Shown here piece after piece: positions 56,901 to 64,000 of a stretch of DNA of 64,000 nt. The position numbers and the translations under genes are program-made. Location: NCBI GenBank assembly GCA_900491605.1, contig UESW01003902.1, forward strand, positions 331,840 through 395,839, in the 5' to 3' direction. The stretch comes from Calamus simplicifolius (lineage: Eukaryota; Streptophyta; Magnoliopsida; Arecales; Arecaceae). Below the pieces are notes generated by a model. The model saw nothing but the letters and a program-made list of their open reading frames with translations, ran no database searches and was not told the DNA's origin. Each line of letters opens with the position of its first letter. The stretch's first letter is position 1.

Positions 56901-57727
56901 TATGAATATCCACCAACCTTCTATCCCTATTTTTTATTGAGAAAATTATGATTATTGGAGCATCAACATGAAAACCCTTTTTATTTCACAAGAAGTATGG
57001 GATCTAATTGAGAACAGGTACGAAGACCCAGTTAATCCAACAAATAATCAGAAGGAGCAACTGAAGGACTACAAAAAGAAGGATGCCAAAGCCCTGTTCT
57101 TCATCCAACAAGCTGTATCTGAGAAAAATTTTTCCAGAATTATTAGAGCCACCAAATCAAAGGAGGCATGGGATATCTTGCAGGAGGAATTTCAAGGCAA
57201 CATAAAGGTAAGAGCTATCAAACTTCAAACTCTAAGAAGAGAGTTAGATAATTTGAGAATGCAAGAAAATAAAAAATTGAAGGATTACTTCTCCAAAATC
57301 ACGGAGACTGTTAATCAAATGAAGAGCTATGGTGAAACCATAACCGAGCGAAGAATATGTAAAAAAATCTTGGCTAGTTTATCTCCAAAATTGATACAAT
57401 AGTTGCAATTATTGAAGAATCTAAAGATCTTTCTGAATTAAGTGTTCATGAATTAATGGGATCTCTTGAAGCTCATGAGCAAAGATTGTTTAGGCAAAAA
57501 GAATCATCAATTGAAAGTGTCTTTCAATCTAAACTCAAAGTGGTTGATAAAATTTTCAAAAGAATCACCTAGTCATGCTCCAGTCAAAAGAGAGTCATTC
57601 AGAGGTGAAAACCAGAGTAGAGGAAGAGGAAGAAATATGAAAGGAAGAGGTAGAGAAATACAAAGAAATAATTTTTCAAAAAGGCAATATGATGAGAGCA
57701 CTCAACAAAGGTGCAATATATGTAAAA
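56901..57727 (+). pseudogene. Copia-6 Gag (truncated)
   Basis: NYDYWSINMKTLFISQEVWD lies in the usual Gag start region; the ATG at 56968 falls inside this motif and is not the true start. The UBN2 core follows (ATKSKEAWDILQEEFQGN, LKDYFSKITETVNQMKSYGE, ERRICKKILASLSPK). A missing base at about 57400 shifts the frame into IIEESKDLSELSVHELMGSL and an RGRGRNMKGRGR basic region. The zinc knuckle is cut after CNICK. Confidence 0.85.
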
Positions 57728-59573
57728 CACTACTAGAAAAGTATGATTTACCGAGGAATTTTTTCGATGGAATAAATCCCTCGCAATTCCGAGGGATTTT
57801 TCGATAAAAAAACATAAACTATAAAATATTCCGATAAAAAATATTTTCTCGCAAAATCCATCGCAAAATAAATTTTTTGAGGGATTTTCCGATGGATATT
57901 TCTAACAAAAATAGGTTCTTTGTAAAAAAATTTTGATAAAAAAATCCCTCAGAAAATCCCTCGCAAAATTAATTTTCGAGGGATTTTTCGAGGGATTTTT
58001 TTCATTAATGAGTTATTAATAAAATTTTTGATGAAAACAAATCCCTTGGAAAATCCCTCGCAAAATTAATTTTCGAGGGATTTTTTGAGGGATTGTTTGA
58101 TTATTTTGCGAGGGATTTTTCGATGAATATTTCTAACAAAAATGGGTTCTTTGTAAAAAAATTTTGATAAAAAAATACCCTCGGAAAATCCCTCGGAAAT
58201 TAATTTTGCGAGGGATTTTCTGAGGGATTTTTTTTTCATTAATGAGTTATTAATAAAATTTTTGATGAAAACAATCCCTTGGAAAATTTCTCGCAAAATT
58301 AATTTCCGAGGGATTTTCTGAGGGATTGTTTGATTATTTTACGAGGGATTTTCTGATGGATATTTCTAAAAAAACTGGGTTCTTTGTAAAAAAATTTTGA
58401 TAAAAAAATACCCTCAGAAAATCCCTCGAAAATTAATTTTGTGAGGGATTTTCCGAGGGATTTTTTTTCATTAATGAGTTATTAATAAAATTTTTGATGA
58501 AAACAAATCCCTCAAAAAATCCCTCGCAAAATTAATTTCTGAGGGATTTTTCGAGGGATTGTTTGATTATTTTGCGAGGGATTTTTCGATGGATATTTCT
58601 AACAAAAATGGGTTCTTTGTAAAAAAAATTTGATAAAAAAATACCCTCGGAAATCCCTCGGAAATTAATTTTGCGAGGGATTGTCCGAGGGATTTTTTTT
58701 CATTAATGAGTTATTAATAAAATTTTTGATGAAAATAAATCCCTCAGAAAATCCCTCGCAAAATTAATTTCTGAGGGATTTTTCGAGGGATTGTTTGATT
58801 ATTTTGCGAGGAATTTTCCGATGGATATTTCTAACAAAAATGGGTTCTTTGTAAAAAAATTTTGATAAAAAAATACCGTCGGAAAATCCATCGGAAATTA
58901 ATTTTGCGAGGGATTTTTCGAGGGATTTTTTTCATTAATGAGTTATTAATAAAATTTTTGATGAAAACAAAGCCCTCAAAAATCCCTCGGAAAATTAATT
59001 TCCAAGGGATATTCCGAGGGATTGTTTGATTATTTTACGAGGGATTTTTCGAGGGATATTTCTATAATAAATGGATTATTTGTAAAAAAATTGATAAAAC
59101 TAATCCCTCGGAATATCCCTCGGAAATTAATTTTGCGAGGGATTGTCCAAGGGTTTGTTTTTCATTAATGAGTTATTAATAAAATTTTTGATGAAAACAA
59201 ATCCCTCAGAAAATCCCTCGCAAAATTAATTTCCGAGGGAGTTTTCGAGGGATAGTTTGATGATTTTGCGAGGGATTTTTCGAGGGATATTTCTATAATA
59301 AATGGATTATTTGTAAAAAATTTTATAAAACTAATCCCTTGGAAAATCGCTCGCAAAATTAATTTCCGAGGGATTTGCCGAGGGATTTTTTGATGATTTT
59401 GCATCTATAATAAAATCCCTTGGAAAATCATCAAAAAATCCCTTGGAAAATCCCTCGGAAATTAATTTTGCGAGGGATTTTGTGAGGGATTGTTTTCATC
59501 AAAAAATTTTATTAATAACTCATTAATGAAAAAAAAATCCCTCAGTAAATCCCTCGCAAAATTGTAGCTAGTG
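57728..59573. mobile_element. CACTA-like non-autonomous element or repeat array
   Basis: Begins CACTACTAGAAAA (57728) and ends TGTAGCTAGTG (59573), matching the CACTA...TAGTG ends of En/Spm elements, although only the first five bases pair well and the 3-bp flanks (AAA/ATT) do not match. The interior is about eight tandem units of roughly 235 bp, each with inverted GAGGGATTTT/AAAATCCCTC blocks and a TTCATTAATGAGTTATTAAT segment. Subterminal repeats of this GAGGGATTTTCCGAGGG kind are typical of plant CACTA elements. ORFs on the minus strand follow the repeat and are not genes. Confidence 0.6.
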
Positions 59574-60425
59574 ATTGCATTACTATCTAGGCTTGAAAGA
59601 AAAATTACTCCTACAAACATGAGATGCCTTTATGCACATATGTGTCAATAATGACTTCACTAGCTTAGTTGGAAAGGAAACATAATTTTGAGTGAATAAC
59701 ATGTTGATACACATATATTTTCCCATGATCACCTCACTGGTTCAACCTAAAAGGAAACATATTTTTTTGATGTGTGAAAACACGTGTGAAAACACATTGA
59801 TGTGTGCTAGCAGTAAGCATCGATGAACTTGTCTTGAAAGGAACTTATTCATGAATACACATAGTCATTGGTCTAATATTCCAATGGCTATATCTTAATT
59901 ATAGTTAGACTTGAGAGAGTGACCACATGCCTCAATTTCAAATTAATTTTTAAATCATACAATAATATCACAAGATCCATAAACTTTCACAAATAAGTTT
60001 TAGATACATCAATTCATAATACAAATATTCATATCTAGTCAATCAATATGATTTTTAATGTATTATGATTTTTAATGTATTATGATTCCCATCGCGCGCA
60101 TTAATTTGGCATTCTCTCTCTTCTCCATCCGAGTCGTGACCATCGACCTTCCTCCCTCTTCTCCATCTGAGCCGTGAGACCTTCCTCCCTCTTCTCCATC
60201 TTCTCCATCCGAGCCATGAGACCTTCCTCCCTCTTCTCTGTCCGAGCCTGACCGTCGAGCTTTCCTCTTCTCCGTCCAAGCAACTCAAACCTAGGGACAA
60301 GCAAACAAGGGAGCGATTCAAACCCTAGGGACGAGCAAACAAGGTAAAAATTTATTCTGAACCCTCTTAATCCCTTCTTGAGGTGTCGTGTTCTGTTATT
60401 CTTGAGGATGTTGCCGGTGAGGGTT
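59574..60425. other. Spacer with pyrimidine-rich tandem repeat
   Basis: 59574-60060 is unassigned. At about 60130-60250 there are three copies of a 30-40 bp CTTCCTCCCTCTTCTCCATCCGAGCC unit with decay. The GC-rich pyrimidine context, ending in AAACCCTAGGGACGAGCAAA and a GGTAAAA at about 60340, resembles a plant 5' UTR with splice donor, but no coding exon was recognised. Confidence 0.45.
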
Positions 60426-60433
60426 CCGGCATG

Positions 60434-61371
60434 TAGGAGTGGCAATCGTGTCGTGTTGTGTCGTGTCCGGGTCGTGTCATGTTTTGGTCGGGTTGAAAAC
60501 ACATCAACCCAAATACGACCTGTGAGTTAAACGGGTTAGGTAATTTGGATACGAACACGACCTGACTCAAACACGATTAACCTGAATTTGGACACGAACA
60601 CGACCTGACTCAAAACATGATTAACCTGACACGACTTGTGACCTGAGAGGGCGGAAGAAATAAAACCCACGTAAGATTTTATAATGGAAAATGAGCCAGC
60701 GAAAGGAGGGTAGAGTCGAAGAGAGCAGTAATGCGAGTAAAAAATTATCATCATTTAAACTCTCTAAAATATCATTAAATGGTCATTATTAGTATTTTAT
60801 CATTTATAACGTAATTGCTTAAAAGTGAAAGAAGTTTCTCGAGAAAAAAGAGTAACGACAGTTGCTTTTATTTTTCACTTTCTTTTCGTTAGAGGGGATT
60901 GTGATATTTATACTCAACCGTCACAAAAGTTGCTCCCAAGACGTAGATTAAGTCAAATTGGTTGCATTGCTTGTTTGATCAATCTAATCAGATTAAAATA
61001 TATAATTCATATAATCTAAATTTTGACTATTTAACCAGCTTCGTTTGGTGGAACAGTCAGCTTTGTTTGTTTGATCTAGAGGCCTCGGGTAGCGGTGACG
61101 GACGGATCATGGCGGCGTACATGCGGGCGAAGTGGGTGATGGGTTCGGGTCAAAACAGGTCAGACAGGTTCGTGTCAACCCGATTAAATACACGGGTCAA
61201 TTTGGGTTAATTCGGGTTAAGCGGTTGAACCCGAACATGACCCATTTAAATTTCGTGTTGGCGGGTCGTGTCATACACGGGTTTATACCAAAAAATAGTC
61301 AACCCAAACCTATTTAATTCGTATCGTGTTCGTATCGAGTTATCGTGTCGTGTCAAAAATTGCCTCCCCTA
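60434..61371. mobile_element. Non-autonomous hAT element
   Basis: 938 bp with ends TAGGAGTGGCAAT and ATTGCCTCCCCTA (terminal inverted repeat TAGGRGWGGCAAT) and a perfect 8-bp duplication CCGGCATG (60426-60433 and 61372-61379). Subterminal CGTGTCGTGT and GGGTCGTGTC motifs occur at both ends. No transposase ORF. The TAGGGGTGGCAA-type end is typical of plant hAT elements. Confidence 0.85.
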
Positions 61372-61379
61372 CCGGCATG

Positions 61380-62080
61380 GGCCATGGGGAGGAGGGGGGA
61401 TTTACATTTTTGATAAGGAAAGGGTTTTACATTCTTTCCTTGACCATGATCTGTATAGCATAAGTATAACGATGAGATTCAAGGGATTTTAGAGCCTTGT
61501 ATTTATTGCGGAACCACTTTGCTCCAAAGAGGAATAGAGCCAACTTGGTTTTTGTCATTTAATGCGGAACCACTCTGCTCCATATTCTTATTTCAATTTC
61601 ATTTTTCCCCCTTGCAGTCATTCATCTTCGTTCTTTTGTTATTATAAATCAAATCTAAATTGATGCAGATATGATTACTTTTGTTGATGATCACATTAGT
61701 TAGTCAGTTCTTTATGGTACACACATGTAAATAATTGTAACAGATGAAATATTTGTGGTTATAAGCTTATAATATTTAAAAAAATTCTTAACGTGTCGAT
61801 TCATCGTTCAAGTGGAGAACTGAAGTTCTTGCCATTAGATCTCAGAGTCTTAGAATCAATTTATCTTATCTAATGCAACATGCAATCACAAACGACCGTG
61901 CCAATGAGAAAATTCAGACGCAAGTGGTGGTGCTTGTAAAAATATCTCTCAATTAGTTGATGCTTATTAAGTGATGTTATTAGCATTTAATTAGGAATTC
62001 CAAAACAGAACAACAGAGCTCCATAATCAGTCTGGGTTCGGGTTGGAGTCAACCCGACCCGGGATAACCCGAACCCGTTA
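61380..62080. other. Spacer
   Basis: Short repeats of TGCGGAACCACT (61507, 61562) and a GGGTTCGGGTTGG/CAACCCGACCCGGG stretch at 62034-62060 that may be a scrap of another hAT-type repeat. No gene. Confidence 0.5.
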
Positions 62081-62099
62081 TAACTTATTCAGTTATTCT

Positions 62100-62679
62100 C
62101 AAATCTTAGCCATGACCCACGAGGCCCATGAATCGCTCCGCTCGCCCGCTTGGCGCTTGCCCTCCCCTCTTTCTGGTTTCTTAACCCTTGATCCCGAGTC
62201 CCGCCTCCCATTCGTTGCCATCGCTCGCCTTGGTGACTTCGTCGGACCTAGGAGCTACCAGAACTTTTCGATCGTCGCCGCCGCTCGCCTTGGTGACTTC
62301 GTCGGACCGGCGAGCAACGAAATCCCAGGTATGTTTTTGTTTTTATTTATATGCTTTTTATTATTTCATCATGAATCCATGAGACCGTGATGCTCTTCTC
62401 ATGAGCGCAGTGCCACTGTCCTTCTAATTGAGTTCATGCTCTAGGTCGATCTTTCATAAGATGCTGAAGCCATGATGAGCTTAAACGTTCTTCATAATTT
62501 AAGATTCTAGATTATTTTGTAGAAAGGAAATGGAGGACTCATCTGATCATCTCTGGTCGTAGGTGGAAGTGGAGGAGGATCGTTGGGTCAGCGATCGAAA
62601 TTACAGCGTCTCTTGTGACTCTACGCTCCAAGCTGCAGTGCCGGAAAGGAAAAGAGATCACAGAGGACGGCAAAGGGTA
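62100..62679 (+). other. Possible 5' end of a gene (two exon-like segments)
   Basis: 62100-62329 is GC-rich with an ORF (MTHEAHESLRSPAWRLPSPL), an internal 60-bp tandem duplication (CGCTCGCCTTGGTGACTTCG at 62222 and 62282) and an AATCCCAG-GTATGT donor at 62330. A second candidate exon, 62563-62677, follows a GTCGTAG acceptor (VEVEEDRWVSDRNYSVSC) and ends at a GTAAGA donor. No family is recognised; it could be a 5' UTR plus first coding exon of a gene continuing to the right. Confidence 0.3.
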
Positions 62680-62839
62680 AGAGAGTTTTTGTTTTATGTT
62701 TTTCGCTCTGGGCTTGTTCATAAAAGGGACTCTTCTTTGTCCCAACCATCTACGTTTCAGGCCTTTTTACCTTTAAAGAAATTAATCAGTTGCATCATTG
62801 ATCTGGTTCTGTGGAACCAACTGAAACCCCCTAGTTAAT

Positions 62840-64000
62840 GATGGAAGGACCACTTAGGGATGGCCTATAATAGCATGAGAGGTCCTAAAGGATAATGCAG
62901 ATTAGGGAATGAATCAACCTATTACTTTGCTGTTGGGTCACAGAAAACAGGGCACCGTCAGCCATCATTAGCATCTGCACTAATAAAATAGCCTACTTTT
63001 ACAGGGCCTCTTATGTCAAGCATGAGGCATCAACCTGAATTAGATATGTTTGTACATACCATGTAATCAGATCACTTAGAGTATGCCTGAGACAATAAAA
63101 GTCATGACTAATATTTTGTTCTACTTTCTTCTTCCTATTGATTCAAACAATATAGCTGATTCTGTCCTGGCATCAAAGCACATTAAAGTTCAAATGCAAA
63201 AACCTTTGTTTACACTCTCACGTCTTAAAGACAACCAGATCACTACCCAAGTTCTCTCTCTCTCACACACATTGTTTTGCTTCATCTTAAAGTCTCTTCA
63301 ATACCTTATCCATTACTTTACCAACTCAGCATGTTAGCACCCTCTGCCCTTCCTGTGGTTGCCTCCATATCCAAGATACCCTAAATCATGTAATGTTTTT
63401 CATGAAGTTGGTCCATCTTCTTGGAAGAGTCATTTGAAACTCAAACATCATGAAAACTACTGAAATCATAGAGATCAGCCACATTTAAAATGGGACTAAT
63501 TTGGTGTTCCTTTGGAAGGTGCACTGGATAAGCAAAGGAGCTTACCTTGCTTAAAAATCTTGCAATGACTGATCAAATACTGATTATGTAAATAAATCAA
63601 GGTTTGATATAGCATGTGAGATGACATATCTATAGTGTTGGTCTTACATCAAAAAGTACTCTTATGGATATAATTATATATAAACAAGCTATTTGAAAGC
63701 CAAAATAACTAAAATTGCCCTTTCTTAACAACAGAGCTGCTTAATTGTTGGAACTCATGCACATTGGTATGTGTTAGTCTACTGTGGAGAGATGAAAGTA
63801 CGTGCATTCGTGACATACAGAAGTACTGGAACTCAAGAGGATAATATTGATCTAAATAAGAATAAAAATTAATGGATCACTACATCTTAGCATACTAATT
63901 CTGTATTCTTTGATAAACTTGTGATTCACCAGATGGTGTCAGGTGTCAACAAGGTATACATGCATGATATGTGACACTTCCAGTCTTGACGCCACTGTGG
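62840..64000. other. Unassigned right end
   Basis: AT-rich sequence, no ORF of note, no RNA gene and no clear repeat. It may be intronic to the candidate gene at 62.1 kb. Confidence 0.5.

Larger units (their letters stand above)
56032..57727 (+). mobile_element. Copia-6, truncated copia retrotransposon
   Basis: 5' LTR, primer-binding site, leader and most of gag; it ends inside the Gag zinc knuckle where a CACTA-like element begins. The 3' half is not in the window. It truncates membrane gene copy B. Confidence 0.8.

Noticed and set aside
57740..59570. CRISPR-like appearance of regularly spaced GAGGGATTTT repeats
   Set aside because: The context is eukaryotic, spacers are themselves repeated, and the units are about 235 bp with inverted blocks; a transposon or satellite array fits.
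60055..60570. Minus-strand ORFs of 67-133 codons with Arg/Glu/Lys repeats
   Set aside because: They reflect the pyrimidine-rich tandem repeat and the subterminal repeats of the hAT element.

Overview
The window looks like a nuclear segment of a flowering plant, probably a monocot. It has long AT-rich intergenic DNA, GT-AG introns, nested LTR retrotransposons primed by initiator Met-tRNA, a Tat-type gypsy remnant, PIF/Harbinger, CACTA and hAT elements, and an exon of a plant ubiquitin hydrolase. The species cannot be fixed from sequence alone. Transposons and their remains make up most of the window; no host gene is complete, and no tRNA, rRNA or CRISPR array was seen.

Layout. 0.1-2.0 kb: gypsy LTR with an internal tandem array, bracketed by AT microsatellites. 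2.4-6.1 kb: copia LTR remnant, an orphan first coding exon of a UCH37-type deubiquitinase, and a 101-bp LINE tail with target-site duplication. 6.1-18.9 kb: copy A of a duplicated multi-pass membrane protein gene, split by two full-length copia elements (copia-1, + strand, in the intron; copia-2, - strand, in the coding exon), each with a perfect 5-bp target duplication. 20.0-20.4 kb: hAT MITE. 20.5-24.1 kb: decayed copia-3. 24.1-27.2 kb: 3' end of a Tat-lineage gypsy element with an antisense additional ORF. 28.5-40.2 kb: large PIF/Harbinger element with a Myb-like gene, a broken transposase and a third ORF encoding an RNase H1-type hybrid-binding domain. 42.3-53.2 kb: composite copia insertion (a TRIM-like unit fused to a gag-less pol, copia-4) with full-length copia-5 (- strand) nested in its RNase H; the copia-5 leader carries an apparently captured host exon. 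53.7-56.0 kb: copy B of the membrane protein gene, cut by copia-6. 57.7-59.6 kb: CACTA-like repeat array truncating copia-6. 60.4-61.4 kb: non-autonomous hAT element. 62.1-62.7 kb: a possible two-exon gene start.

History. Copies A and B of the membrane gene are a segmental duplication: B keeps the empty sites of both copia insertions found in A. Both copies carry independent frame lesions. Many element genes are interrupted by single-base indels, often in homopolymers, even where the paired LTRs are nearly identical, so some frameshifts may be assembly errors and not biology.
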